NCBI GenBank assembly: GCA_030340625.1
Contig: JAOPHQ010005740.1
Coordinates: 5,001 to 69,000 of the forward strand
Reading direction: 5' to 3'
From: Merluccius polli
Taxonomy: Eukaryota > Chordata > Actinopteri > Gadiformes > Merlucciidae
Length of the DNA stretch: 64,000 nt
Both the position numbers and the translations under genes were made by a program. Of this stretch, positions 1 through 11,960 are shown in pieces (the stretch's first letter is position 1; each line of letters begins with the position of its first letter). The notes beneath the pieces were generated by a model. That model saw only the letters and a list, made by a program, of their open reading frames with translations. It ran no database searches and was not told the origin of the DNA.

Positions 1-333
1 GTGTTTGTGAGAGAGCATCGGTGCGGTCTGTGTGTGCCGTACGCACGCACTTCCATATTTTCCTTCCCCCCCACTGCCTGACCTCTGGGCCCGGCCCATC
101 AAAGTAAGTACTGAGCATCAGTCACCCAGCAGCCAGGAAAAAGTGAGGGGGGGGGGGTGGGGGGGGTGATGGTGGAGGATGAGGAGGGGGTGGTGAAGAT
201 GGTGTGTATGGGGGGGGGGGGTGCTTGATAATAACAGATTTTTACGCATTTATCAGCGAGTAATAATAGGAGACGAGGAAGGCAGCAATCTTGTATGTAA
301 GTATATGTGTATAAGTACATACAGTATATGTGT

Positions 334-370
<37 letters not shown>

Positions 371-659
371 CGGAGGAACGGAAGGAGCGCTCGCTGCTAA
401 AAGGTTCAGTTCAAGAGCAGCCTGGTGACTTTGACTGTACACCACAGCAGAGCTTTGCTTTTTTTTGTGTGTTGTAATCTTTCACTCTTCTTCTTATTCT
501 CCCATTTGAACAAAAAAGAGGTCAAGCAGATTTTGTCTGCATGTTGCTGCAACCACACTCCATTAGGTACCACACTCTGCTCCCTCTCACATCTCGCTCT
601 GTGATTACCCCGCTTTAACCTCAGGTCTGCATAATCACCATTTCCAGTGCCTCTGTTCG

Positions 660-1083
660 GTGTGTGTGTGCGTGCGTGCGTGTGGGTGTGTGCGTGTGGG
701 TGTGTGTGTGTGCGTGTGGGTGTGTGTGTGTGTGTGTGCTGTGCATGGGACAAAGTGAGAGTATGTTTTGTGTGCATGTGTCTGTTCGGATCACTTTGTG
801 ATTGTAGCTGTGTGCCCGCATGTGTGTGTGTGTGCGTGTGTGTGTATGTGTGTGTGTGTGTGTGTGTGCGTGTGTGTGTGTGTGTGTGTGTCTGTCTGTT
901 CGGGTCACTTTGTGAGTGCAGTAGCTGTGTTCCCGCATGTGTGTCCAAATGCATGTGCGTGTTTGAATGCATGTGTGTACCTGAATATGTGTGTGTGTGC
1001 GTGCGTGTGTGTGTGTATATGTCTGAGTGTGTGCATGTGTGTCCGTGTGCCTGCATGTGTGTGTGTGTGTGTGTGTGTGTGTC
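660..1083. repeat. TG-rich microsatellite cluster
   Basis: Several interrupted (TG)n blocks with CG, CATG and TCTG interruptions. Two related segments around 780-830 and 895-950 both contain a TCGGrTCACTTTGTGA string followed by a CCCGCATGTGTG string, so part of the cluster arose by segmental duplication of a larger unit as well as by slippage. Confidence 0.8.
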
Positions 1084-1239
1084 TGTGAGTCTGTAGCTGG
1101 CAGCGGTGCCTACCCTGTCTCTCCGGTGACCTCACTGCCTAGCTTGTCTGATGCTACGTGGAGGAAAGTCTCACCATCCATTATAGATTGTGCTGCTCGC
1201 TCCGAACCGCCTGGAAAAGGAACACACATGCCTGCATGT

Positions 1240-1274
<35 letters not shown>

Positions 1275-2189
1275 AACATGCACATGGGACTCCAAATGGG
1301 AGTTGCATTCATGCCGGGAATACCGGCATGAACGCAAACATGCACGCTATGATGCAAAAGTGCGGTGGTGGTGGTAAACCCCCCCCCACAACCCCCCACA
1401 CCCCTGCCCCCTCCCACCTTTACCAGCCCCTCCACCATCACACACACACACACACACACATACACAATGTAATACTTTTGTCGGGCTAACAGCTGCAAAA
1501 AGGTTTTTCTTGAATGCTTATTGTTCAATGCGATGCCACAATGTGCGTCTATTTTGCACGAAACTGCTGCACTGCATGTTGGACTTCATAAACCCTGACA
1601 GACGCAAACCAAGATGGAGTGTATTCATAGTCGTAGCGTTGTACCAACCATAGCCTGTACGGCTCTAGATACAAGCCAACAAACAGTATAGTGTAGTGTA
1701 GTAAAAATCACAGACTGTATGAAAACAGTGACAAACAGTGAAGTGCAGTAGTGGAGTGGTGTGTCCTGGTGGCGCCAGTGTATTGGATAGTATTAATGCA
1801 CAACAGAGATGAGAACCTAAAACTTGACACCTTCTCCGACATCGACACCAAACGACGTCTCCGTGTCGCTGTGACATATGTGGACGACCAACCGCCCCCC
1901 CCCCCCCCCAACCCCCCCACCCCCCCACCCCCCTCTATCACCAGTCGGTAGACACGGCCTAGATACACACAAGCAGTTCACACTCACAACCGAGCTGTTT
2001 ACAGCCCTGAGCTTGACACTTTGGGAAGGAAAGCTTCTTTCCAATTGGAAAAAATGGAATTACTTTATTTATCCGTAACCCATTAGGGTCAACCAATCTT
2101 TTTATATATATCACGCCTTGCTATGTAGACGCCTTTACAAATGTAACATTACTATAACATGATTCAATGGTTATGCAAGCAAGCAATTC

Positions 2190-2223
<34 letters not shown>

Positions 2224-2581
2224 CACACAGCCCCTGACGATAGCCAGATTCATGCATACCCTATATGCATAGACGTATATGTTGTTATTTCATCATTGAG
2301 TTCGAAGCAGTTTAAATTTATCATTAAATGCATGATTTGCGTTGCGCAACAAATCCGACGTGACACATAATTCCTGAATCGGTGTGGCTCTGGTTTGTTG
2401 CACAGAGATGTAGTGGCAACGGCACTGAGAGGGGCAGGCTCTCCTTCCTCTTCCTAACCGTCCAAACATTATAGCCCCCACCTCCCGGAGCCGTGATGTC
2501 ACATCCTGTCTGACAGGCTTTTAAGGGGCGCTCTACATGGGATTAGGAAGGGACTGGAGTCCCTTGACAGAGACATGGGGC

Positions 2582-2590
2582 AGAGAGAGA

Positions 2591-2638
<48 letters not shown>
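2582..2638. repeat. (GA)n microsatellite
   Basis: About 57 bp of nearly pure GA with one GGG interruption, followed by a C-rich pyrimidine stretch. Confidence 0.9.
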
Positions 2639-2641
<3 letters not shown>

Positions 2642-3036
2642 ACTACATCTCTTATCTTTCAAGCTTGGATCTCACAGCACCCCCCCGCCCCCCCTCCCCC
2701 CTCCCCTGCCCCGTTCCCATCCCTCCCCAACTGGGTCCTCTCATACTCCAACTGTTTCTTCTTCCTTTCTCAAAGGCCCCACACCCCCCTCAACCTCCTC
2801 CCTCACCCTCCTCACACCCCCCCTGCACTCTCTGTACACACACTTCACACTCCGTAGCCCATGACTGTTTCCTACCACCTCCGCTTCTTTGTTTCATATC
2901 AGCTGATGGTTTGTTTTTTACAGCAGGAAGTGTTTTATTTGGGGCAGATTAGATTAATTAGATCCAGTATCTGAGCTGTGGCCATCGTTAGCTCCCTGCT
3001 ATCAGGGCCCTGGAGCTAATGGGACGCTGAAGGAAT

Positions 3037-3088
<52 letters not shown>

Positions 3089-4080
3089 CATAAGAGAGAG
3101 AGGGGTGTCTATCTGTGCGTGGACACAAATGAGCATGCATGTGTGTGTGTGTGTGTGTGGTGGAGGGAGGGGGGTTGTTGCAATTAAAAATGTGTTGGTC
3201 TCTATGTAGGAGTATGTGTGTGTATGAAAGTAAGTGTGAAAGAATGTGTGTGTGTGTGTGTGTGTTTGTGTGTGAGAGATAATGTATGTGTATGTGTGTG
3301 AGCATGTAAGTATGTATGTGCACCACCTGCAGTGGTGTGAATGCTTGTCAATGTGCAGAATATTATCAGTTGTAGAATATAACTTTTAGGTCGAAGTGTG
3401 TGCCAGTGCAGCCCTGTATGTGTGTGTGTGTGTGTGTGTGTTTGTGTGTGTGTAACTGACTTCTCTTCTTCCGTTTCATCATGCATTTAATAGGGTCAGG
3501 TTTGTTGCCATCTCACAAACACTGCGTTCTGCAACTGCCGCTTTCTTCAACCCTTTTATGAACGCCGTTGTTATTTTTTCCCCCCTCGCTCTCCCCTGTC
3601 TCTTTCTCCCCTTTTCCCCAGGGACCTGGCCTTTCTCCAGGGACCTAGTCTTACACGGGGTGTAGAGCGCTGAGGAATGAGGAAGAACGAAAGTGGACGC
3701 TCATCCAATCAGAGATGCAGATGGCCACAGAGGACATGAGCACCAGCCAATCTGGCACCAGGAAGAGGAAAGTCCCGCCTGCCAGTATATACAAGACAAA
3801 TCAAATATGACCCTCTTGTAATTAAAAATCATAGCCAGGTTTACTCAAACACAAGCTCACTGCCAATGTGGGACCCCCATCCCTATCCTCGCCGATTTCA
3901 TCTTTGAAATACGTTGTCGTTTCAACCTGAGACGGATAAACAGGAGTTACACACTTGAGATCTCTCAATAATACTAAAGCCAGGTGCAGTGAAGCTATAT
4001 AACACAGCTTTATGTTGCTTGGCTCTGACGCAGTTTCAGCAGCATACTGAAGAAGCAGGCCATAGCAACAGGACAACCTA

Positions 4081-4102
4081 TATATATAAAGCCCCGCCCC
4101 CG
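4081..4102 (+). promoter_or_regulatory. Candidate TATA box plus GC box upstream of elfn1
   Basis: TATATATAAA at 4081-4090 is followed at once by GCCCCGCCCCC, an Sp1-type GC box. The elfn1 ATG lies at 4187, so transcription starting about 30 bp after the TATA box would give a short 5' UTR of about 70 bases. The A/T tract could be chance, and the real 5' UTR may instead be spliced from upstream exons. Confidence 0.3.
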
Positions 4103-4186
4103 ACCCCCCCGCTTCCTCGATGGGACCCACCTGTAACAGCAGACCTTAGATATCAGACCGACCCCCCCCCCAGACGTCTCTCTGTA

Positions 4187-4440
4187 ATGGGTACCGCCAA
4201 GGCATCGCAGGCAGCCCAAGCGGCTGGTTCAGCCCGCCACAGATATGCCGCGACTTCTTCATCGGTGGCCCTGTCCGCTGCCGGCACCTTCCTCTACTGG
4301 CTCAGCTTGCTGTCAATAATGCGGTTACCGACGGCAGCCGCAGACTGCTGGCTTATCGAGGGGGAGAAGGGCTTCGTGTGGCTGGCCATCTGCAGTATGA
4401 ACCAGCCCCCTTACGAGGCCATCCCCCCGCACATTAACAG
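4187..4440 (+). CDS. elfn1: elfn1 coding exon 1: signal peptide and LRR N-terminal cap
   Basis: First coding exon of an ELFN1-type protein (extracellular leucine-rich repeat and fibronectin III domain protein 1). ELFN1 sits in the postsynaptic membrane and, in mammals, binds group III metabotropic glutamate receptors across the synapse. The exon encodes residues 1-84 and two bases of codon 85. The ATG at 4187 starts a polar leader, then a hydrophobic signal segment (about 27-46) with likely cleavage near residue 52. The mature protein begins DCWLIEGEKGFVWLAIC, nearly identical to mammalian ELFN1, with cap cysteines 54 and 69. The exon ends in ...HIN-AG|GTAAAT, a good donor in phase 2. Whole protein: 928 residues against about 828 in human; the excess lies mostly in low-complexity cytoplasmic inserts. 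ELFN1 is favoured over ELFN2 by the N-terminus and tail, although the FN3 domain has some ELFN2-like residues. Whether this is the a or b fish copy cannot be told. Confidence 0.93.
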
Positions 4441-4539
4441 GTAAATAAACTCCCCACTACAAGGACACTTTTAACAGAAGCAGTTGCCGGCGTTCACTCT
4501 GCTACACCTTTCACCTCCCTTTCAAATGTCTGCCCACAG

Positions 4540-4693
4540 CACCATTGTGGATCTGAGGCTGAACGAGAACAAGATCCGGTCGGTCCATTACTCTTCTCTG
4601 AGCCGCTTCGGGAACCTGACCTACCTGAACCTCACCAAGAACGACATCAGCTATGTGGAGGATGGAGCCTTCTCGGCGCAATTCAACCTACAG
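4540..4693 (+). CDS. elfn1: elfn1 coding exon 2: leucine-rich repeats 1-2
   Basis: The acceptor CCCACAG at 4533-4539 follows an intron of only 99 bp. The exon completes codon 85 (Ser, giving INST as in mammalian ELFN1) and encodes residues 86-136. It reads TIVDLRLNENKIRSV, then NLTYLNLTKNDISYV: two 24-residue LxxLxLxxNxI repeats. NLT sites are potential N-glycosylation sites. The exon ends FNLQ|GTCAGC in phase 0. Reading on past the donor gives unrelated sequence and then a stop, which supports splicing here. Confidence 0.95.
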
Positions 4694-5120
4694 GTCAGCG
4701 GCTGGAATGCACTCAAACATGCAGACATGCATTTGATGTGAAAGATAAACATGTGAATGTGGAAATATATGCAGAGTGGCACACACACACTAAGCAACAT
4801 CTTGTGAGAATGCTCCCACAAAAGCAGCATTTCTCCCTAATACCGACTAGCGCAGGTCCATAAGGATCTAGCATCGGCACACATCTACTGCCTGCGAGGA
4901 CTGGAACGCCGCCAGAATAGGAAATTGTGAACAACAAACATCCGACTCGGAAATACAGCGCCGAGGCTTAGATCAGCATGTGAAACATGAAGGATTGCGC
5001 GCAAGTGTTTCTGTTTGTGAATGTTACACCTGCTTAACGCTGGTAAAGGCTGATGCAGGCTGATGCTGGCGAGCTCCTGGAGGATTACAATAATCCCACT
5101 TGTCTCTGCGCTGCTCACAG

Positions 5121-5287
5121 GTCCTCCAGATGGGCTTCAACAAGTTGAGGAATCTGACGGAGGGGATGCTGCGTGGCCTGGGGAAGCTGCAGTACCTCTA
5201 CCTGCAGGCCAACCTCATCGAGACCGTCAGCCCCAACACCTTCTGGGAATGTGTCAACATAGAGAACGTAGACCTCTCCATGAATAG
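5121..5287 (+). CDS. elfn1: elfn1 coding exon 3: leucine-rich repeats 3-5
   Basis: The acceptor CTGCTCACAG ends at 5120. The exon encodes residues 137-191 and two bases of codon 192. It continues LRR 3 (VLQMGFNKLRNLTEGMLRG), all of LRR 4 (LQYLYLQANLIETV) and the start of LRR 5 (NIENVDLSMNR). It joins exon 2 in phase 0 and ends AAT-AG|GTACTG in phase 2. The joined sequence runs colinear with mammalian ELFN1 with no gap. The next intron is 1322 bp (5288-6609), an A/T-rich stretch in which I see nothing else. Confidence 0.95.
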
Positions 5288-6609
5288 GTACTGGCATGGC
5301 AGTGTAGACGGGTTGCCCGCTTGCAAACGTGCGCGCACAGCTAGGCAGCAATAAGCCGCGTTGTTACTATAAGCTACTGTGGTCACATTAGCGACGGCAT
5401 CATTGTAATCACTGTACAAACAGCATGTTATTGCGTTTTTCCTTGTAAAGCCTGATAATGGAATGGTAAAATGCTATTTCCAGAGGTGAATGTGTTTGTT
5501 TGGTCTTTCTTTTGCATATTAATGTAACATAGCCGTTTTTGTAATTCTGAGAAAGAAGGCTAGCTTGAGTTAACTGAGTAACGAAAAACATTACTATTTA
5601 TAGACTTGGCTTTCATGGTTTAGTTGTTTATTGTTGACCCTGTCCATGTCACTTTTTGACAATCATCAACGATGATCATAGCCTATTTTAAACGTGTTTG
5701 GCAGTTGCAAAGTTATCATTTTGTCTTGACGCAGCTTATGCTATCTTGGTAAGTAAGCTAAGTAAGTAAGTTTTATGTTGGACATTTGTGAGACGTTCAA
5801 AAAGTAATTCTTTGTAACTTTTAAACAAACATGTATTCACATAAAACCGCATCTACATTATTTGTTGGAACACAGGATCATGTCAGTTAAAGTTTTGTTC
5901 ATTTCACTATTTCGGTCATATCCCATCCCCTCCATATCAGGCTTATATTGCATTTATAGATATTCCAATAACTTTTGAAAAATAAATAAGAGATATGGAC
6001 ATCAAACCTCCTCTAGTTCCATCGATTGGAAAATCTATAAATGCACTGTAATAATCCTTATGGGAGGGGATGGGTATGTGGCAATATTTGGCAGGTGACG
6101 TCACATCGGCAGCCTCCTTCTACACCGATTACAGAAACAAAATAGTTTTCACCAATGGGGAATGGAATGGGGAAACATTATTCCTGAAAATGAATGGATA
6201 TTGGTTAGCCAAATGGCCAACTATTGCATGTCCCGATATAGGATATTATAGCACACGTATCTGATAGCCTAGTGTATCTACTAAAAAAAATCTACATGCA
6301 TACAAATAATTAGATTGCGACTCCAATTCACCCTTTTAAGGACTTAGATCCATAATTGTCTTCTGTTTTTATTTAAGGTATGTTCAACATTTTCTATCCC
6401 TGGCATTTGCGATTAGCGCAGTTACCGGCACAACAAATCCTTGCCATCTTGATGGTTGTCTATCTGTTGTCTCCGCTTTCTGCTTAACTGCTGTGACGTC
6501 GCCCAGAAACTAAATATGTGTGAAAGTATGTGTGAACATGTTGCATGTTCCTCCTGGATTGGTTCATAGAGTTCAGAGCTGAATCTGTTTCCCTGGTTCC
6601 TCTTTGCAG

Positions 6610-8821
6610 GCTCCAGGTGCTGGACGGTAATTTGTTCTCGGGACTCAGCAAGCTGACTACGTGTGAACTGTACACCAACCCCTTCAACTGTTCCTGCGAG
6701 CTGCTGGGCTTCCTGCGCTGGCTGTCCAATTTCCCCAACAGGACCAATGAGAGGATGGTGTGTGACTCGCCAGCGGGCTTCGCCGGCTACAACCTCCTCA
6801 GCCAGAACCCCCGCATGCCCGCCTACCGGAACGCTCTGCACATGCTCAGTATCGTCTGCACGGACGACGGCAGCAGCGTGACCCCCTACATCGTGATTGG
6901 CGCGTCCGACACCACCACCATGTCCCCGGACTTCTCGCCGTGCGGTTTGGACGACTGCTACTCCGGCACGCCGCCGGATGACACGATAAGCCTGAGCCCC
7001 ATCCTGTCAGAGTCCAATCCCGTCATGAAGCTCAAGCAGGTTTTGCCCTTGGGTGCCGTGATCACGGTTCAAATCCCGCACCCGTACCGGAAGATGTACA
7101 TCCTGGTGCTGTACAACAACAGCTTCTTCACGGACATCCAGAATCTGAAGAGTCAAAGAGAGGACATAGAGCTGAAGAGCTTGAAGCCCCACACAGACTA
7201 CACCTACTGCGTGGCGTCCATACGCAACTCACTGCGCGTTAACCACACCTGCCTGACCATCTCCATCGGACGCCGGATCGGGTTTGAGAGGATAGCCAAT
7301 GAGTCGTCGGCCACCCACTATATCATGACCATCCTGGGCTGCCTGTTCGGCATGCTGCTCTTCCTCGGCCTGGTAGTCCACTGTCTGAGAAAGAAAAGGA
7401 TCATGGAGGAGAAGGAGAGGAAGATGAACAGGATACAAAGGACCCTGATCGAGCTCAAATATGGAGGAGGTGGGGATATAGAAGGAGGGGGTGGAGGAGG
7501 GGGTCCTCTTTCCCAAAAGCAAATGCTGGCAGGTGGGGAGAGTCTATCCAGGATGCCTTACATGCCCCAGGGAGGGGAGATAGATCCATACAAGCTGCAG
7601 GAGGTGACTGAGACACCGGTCCACAAGCCCACCAAGCTCAACTACATGGAGGTCAGGGGGTCCGGGGTGGAGCGAGAGAGGGAGAGAGAACGGGAGAGAG
7701 AAAGAGAACGAGAACGAGAAAGAGAGAGAGAAAGAGAGCGAGACTCGCCCCAAGAAAACCCCCAGGGCTCGGTCGCAGAGATCTCCACCATTGCTAAAGA
7801 GGTGGACAAAGTCAACCAGATCATTAATAACTGCATCGATGCCCTCAAATCCGACTCCAGCCCCTTCCAGCAGGCCATGAAGTCCCCCTCCACGGGGGCG
7901 GGGGGCGGCTCTGTCTCCACCGCCGAGCCCCAGCTGGTCCTTCTCTCAGAGCAGGGGGTGGAGAGGGGAGAACGTGGTGGGGGGGAGTTCCTCTCCCCGG
8001 TCTACAAGGGGGGGAGAGGCGGGAAAGGAGAGGAGAGGGGAAGGAGCTACCACCAGTCGCTGCAGCGCCACCACAGCATGGAGGCCCCAGCAACTTCTAA
8101 GCGCCCCAGCACCTCCTCCTCCCCCGGCTCCGCCCGCAGCCCCCGCTCCTTCCGCTCCGAGGGTGGCTACCACTCCTCCGAGACGCGGTACATCGAGAGG
8201 ACCTCGCCTGGGGAGCGAGGAGGAGGTGATCGAGGAGGAGGAGGAGGCGATCGAGGTGGAGGAGGAGGAGGCGGTGGTGGTGGTGGTGGCGGCGGGGGGG
8301 ACGGCATTCGTACGGTCATCCCGGCGGCGGCCATACTGCGGGCTGAGGCCCAGCGGATCCGCCAGTACAACGAGCACCGCCACTCCTACCCAGGATCCCA
8401 GCAGCACCTGCAGGATCTGCAGCACCATCCCCAGATCATGCAGGAGCTCCACCACCACACGGGGGGACGAAACCCTTCTGTCCTGGACCCCCTCACCCTC
8501 AGCAGGCAGGCCAAGCATCGGGAGCTGGCCTACTCCCAGCTGTCCCCTCACTACCCTCTCTCGCCCCAGTACCACAACCTCAGCTACTGCTCCAGTCCCG
8601 AGGAAGACGAGGAGGACGAAGGGCTCCTGTGCACCCCAACCCTGGGGCTGTGGGAACGCTTCAAGCTGCACCGCAAGAGGCACCGGCAGGCTTCCATGGA
8701 GGAGGAGGGCTACGTGGCAGCGGGACATGCGCTGAGGCGTAAGGTGCAGTTTGCCAAGGATGAGGATCTGCACGACATATTGGACTACTGGAAGGGTGTG
8801 TCCGCGCAGCAGAAAGCCTGA
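6610..8821 (+). CDS. elfn1: elfn1 coding exon 4: LRR cap, FN3, membrane segment, cytoplasmic tail
   Basis: Acceptor CTCTTTGCAG ends at 6609. The exon completes Arg192 and encodes residues 193-928; TGA is at 8819-8821. Domains: end of LRR 5; LRR C-terminal cap (about 215-275; first cysteines 219 and 221, last 275); fibronectin III (about 332-412); one membrane segment (about 430-452) beginning IMTILGCLFGM, a signature of ELFN proteins; then a basic stop-transfer and a 475-residue cytoplasmic tail. The tail keeps the conserved block AEISTIAKEVDKVNQI (from about 581) and the C-terminal KVQFAKDEDLHDILDYW. KVQF (903-906) is the RVxF-type PP1-docking motif; mammalian ELFN1 and ELFN2 are also named PPP1R28 and PPP1R29. 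Oddities: a run of about 28 residues of nearly pure Glu-Arg (about 545-572) coded by a GA microsatellite, and a Gly-rich run (about 726-757) coded by GGN repeats. Potential N-glycosylation sites include NRT, NNS and NHT. Confidence 0.96.
7669..7743 (+). repeat. Coding GA microsatellite (Glu-Arg run)
   Basis: Imperfect GAGAGA/GAACGA repeat inside elfn1 exon 4 that stays in frame and encodes alternating Glu and Arg. Mammalian ELFN1 has no such run at this place. Confidence 0.85.
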
Positions 8822-10743
8822 ATCAATCCCCAGAATGGATAGCCGTTGAGACATGGAAATAAGTAAATATATATATATATATATAAGCGTACATATTTCT
8901 CACGCACACACACACATACACACACACACACACACACGTGAAAAAAGACATGTAGGTACATCATAAACACACATACACAGAGCCTACAAGCCCCATTTGT
9001 ATACAGTATATACACACACACACACACACACATGCTACACAGTCAACACAACAAGCCTTTGCTTCTAAGAACATGGAACAAAGTAATGTATTTACGATAT
9101 TAAACGGAAATCGGATAACTTATGACCCACTTATGACATTTTTTTGTAATGTAATGAAAAGTATAGATCAGAATTATGTAGCTATTTGTATTGTAACATT
9201 AGGGTTTTGAATGGGAGAAGAAAAAAACGAAAAACGAAAACACCAACACCAACATAAGCAGAAACAGAGTTGCAGGCAACCCGTCCCGTAACAAACCGGC
9301 TGGTTCCAGTCCTGCCTTGGAGATTGACGTGTAACAGAATAACGTTACGCTCTCACCGCTCCACCATGAGGCGGGGGGGGAACGGCTGCTATTTTGTCTA
9401 GAGAAAGGTGAATCCTTCACTAGGGGTAATTATTCAGATTTATTACTCCACGCTAGCGCTGTGAGACCAGACATTTGTAAAGACCATGGATTGTAATTTT
9501 CTTAGGGATCCATCGTTAGGGACACATTCGGGGTTGGGTCCCGATCGACGGTCTGGCGATGGAGAAAGGTTGCGGTGATCCATAGCGAGAGAGAATCACG
9601 TGCCAAAACACGGGAGGGATGAAACAGAAGATTTACTGTGCATCAACACCTCCTCCTCCTCCTCTTCACTGTTTTTCTAGAACGAACTATGAACAAAAAA
9701 ACACACTGTAGAATGATATGTTGTTATTACTATTATAATAATTATGATTACTATTCTTATTACAATCCTCATCCTTACTATTATGTTATTTGAATATGGC
9801 ATGGCTCTGTCGTGTGACTGTGTTTTGACTGTTTTAATCCTCGGAAGTGGAGGACGACGTACACGCGAAACAGAGGCGTCTGACGGACACCGACAGACAT
9901 TTTAGTTGTTTCTTTTCCTTTCTCGTCCAAGAGGGAGTCGGTGTTCTGCTCTGAGCCCAACAGACACTACTTTCCGTATGTCTTGGTGACAAAAAAAAAA
10001 CAAAAACTATCTCCAAACTTCGCTGTACCGCTTCCCGTTCTTCTGGCGAGGAAGCGCTGTGCAGAAGACTGTAACGACAACTTCTATATTTGCAACAGAG
10101 GGGACCCTTTTGTTTGTACAACGTGCTTTTGGAAATCTTTCAGACTTTTCCGATACCTGAAGTTAGTTTACCTGCTTAACTCACTGATACCTTGTACGTT
10201 TTTGATTTTGAAAAACATGAGAAAACTTCGAGAAAAGGACAAAAAAAAAAAAATTCTAATACTCAAATGAATGTCTTCAACTCCTATAGGGGGCAACATA
10301 TCTGCACTCTTCGAAATCAGAAAACGTCTTAACGAGAAGAAAAAGCCTAAAACTCCTTTCCGAATACACTGTAGCTTCACTGTGCTTTACCCACAGTTCC
10401 CCCATTCTCTCTATCCTCACATCCCCACCTTTACCGCATCTTTTGGATTCCTCTGGTTCCACTGTGCAAGGTCGACCCTTGATAATTCGCAGAGTATTTG
10501 AAATGGTTTTTTAAATACGTTTAATATCAGACCTCTTCTCCTCCACATTAGTTCATTTTGCCAAAACAAACGACTATTTGCACAAGATGAATCATTGCCA
10601 TTGGCTCACTGCTAACTCTTCTCTCCTCCAATCATTTCTAAGACCAAAGTACTGTGGTAGTGGATTCACTCTCGTGTCCCCCAGACCGGCCCACACTATT
10701 TATACACCCTCATCCCCCTGCGTAACTACTCTAGAGCTCTAGT

Positions 10744-10744
<1 letters not shown>

Positions 10745-10811
<67 letters not shown>
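10745..10811. repeat. (CA)n microsatellite in elfn1 3' UTR
   Basis: About 67 bp of pure CA, followed by interrupted CA/CAAATACA repeats to about 10903. Confidence 0.95.
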
Positions 10812-10812
<1 letters not shown>

Positions 10813-10926
10813 TACAGATCCACACACACACACACACACACACAAATACAAACAGACACAAACACACACATACAAACAGAGACATAAACACACACACACA
10901 CACGTAAATGAATGTATTCTTTGTGT

Positions 10927-10932
10927 AATAAA
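10927..10932 (+). terminator. Candidate elfn1 polyadenylation signal
   Basis: Canonical AATAAA about 2.1 kb after the stop codon. Alternatives are at 12596-12601 and 13045-13056. Confidence 0.4.
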
Positions 10933-11960
10933 ACGTTATCAGCTGGAACTTTATTTCTGATGTAAAAGCTGTATCTCAGTGTCTTGATACATTCAGAGGA
11001 TTACTTGCTATTTAGTCATCTTCACAGATGACCACTTCTGCTTCACAGACTCTCTGACAAATCATAAAAAACTCCCAAATTCTGGCCCACATCCGGTCTC
11101 CTGTCTCACTATAAGTAGCTTATATTTTTTGCTAGATCAGATAAAATAGAGAGATGGCTGCAGGAAAACAGCTGCAGGTGAAGTATAATTAAACACAAGC
11201 AAATCATTTGGTTTGAACTGCAGAAGACCCCAACACGTAAGCAGGGAGTAGACGTGGCGTGATTACCACTACAATCATATCCCTATCTGCAGCACCCTTC
11301 AAACGGAGATGCTTATAAGGACAGGAGACTAAAACATTTCAGTCGAACAAAAACAAAAAAAAATACGCTGTTCATTTTGTAAAATACAATGTGCTAATAT
11401 CTAATTTTAGCAGAGTTCCAAGGGGGATGTGTTCAAGTAAATTTCAACTCAATAACTTTTTTTCAATCTTACAAAATATTACACGTTGCAAGTGTTTATA
11501 GAAGAAATGGTGTTTCCTTTGCAGGGTTGACCCAGAACTATTGTTATAATGAGTAGATATATAAATAAAAAATGAAAGCGTCTCTAGAGCTGGTGCACCA
11601 GTAAAGGGTTATATTGGTGAATTTAAACACTGTATAAAACATTTTGTATTAATCTGCTACTGAGTTCAGAATGCTCAAGACTCATTGAAGACAGTTAAAG
11701 CCATAATCACGGGTTAGTGAAACCAGCACAGCTGCGTCTAGCGCCGCAAAAGCTTGTAGGCCTAATAGTGTGTGGAAACAATTAACATTTTTATTTCACA
11801 CACACACAAACACAGATGCACACAAACACACACACACACACACAAACACAGATGCACACAAAAACACACACACAAACACACACACACACACACTTCAAAA
11901 GCTACTGTGTGGATCCTACATTTGAGAGCAGAGGTTGTGCTTCCAACCTGGATCTATAGG

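Larger units (their letters stand above)
1..4080. other. Gene-free upstream stretch rich in simple repeats
   Basis: No reading frame here resembles a known protein; the long frames are translations of CA, GA and G/C tracts. It holds TG tracts at about 329-368, 660-1083 and 3035-3086, a (GA)n at 2582-2638, C-rich runs near 1895-1932 and 2680-2720, and a short perfect hairpin at 1308-1332. It may contain non-coding 5' exons or regulatory DNA of the elfn1 gene that starts at 4187, but I see nothing that proves this. Confidence 0.6.

Noticed and set aside
406..1096. Long open frames of His-Thr or Cys-Val repeats on both strands
   Set aside because: Translations of CA/TG microsatellites, which lack stop codons in several frames. 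The same holds for the frames over the GT, CA, GA and CT tracts across the window.
7974..8735. 253-codon overlapping + strand frame in elfn1 exon 4
   Set aside because: Out-of-frame shadow of the ELFN1 tail, made of Ser/Pro/Arg and Glu runs; no family resemblance.
7946..8854. 302-codon open frame on the minus strand within elfn1
   Set aside because: Antisense shadow of GC-rich elfn1 exon 4, with low-complexity Ser/Thr/Pro composition; the + strand frame has clear ELFN1 homology.
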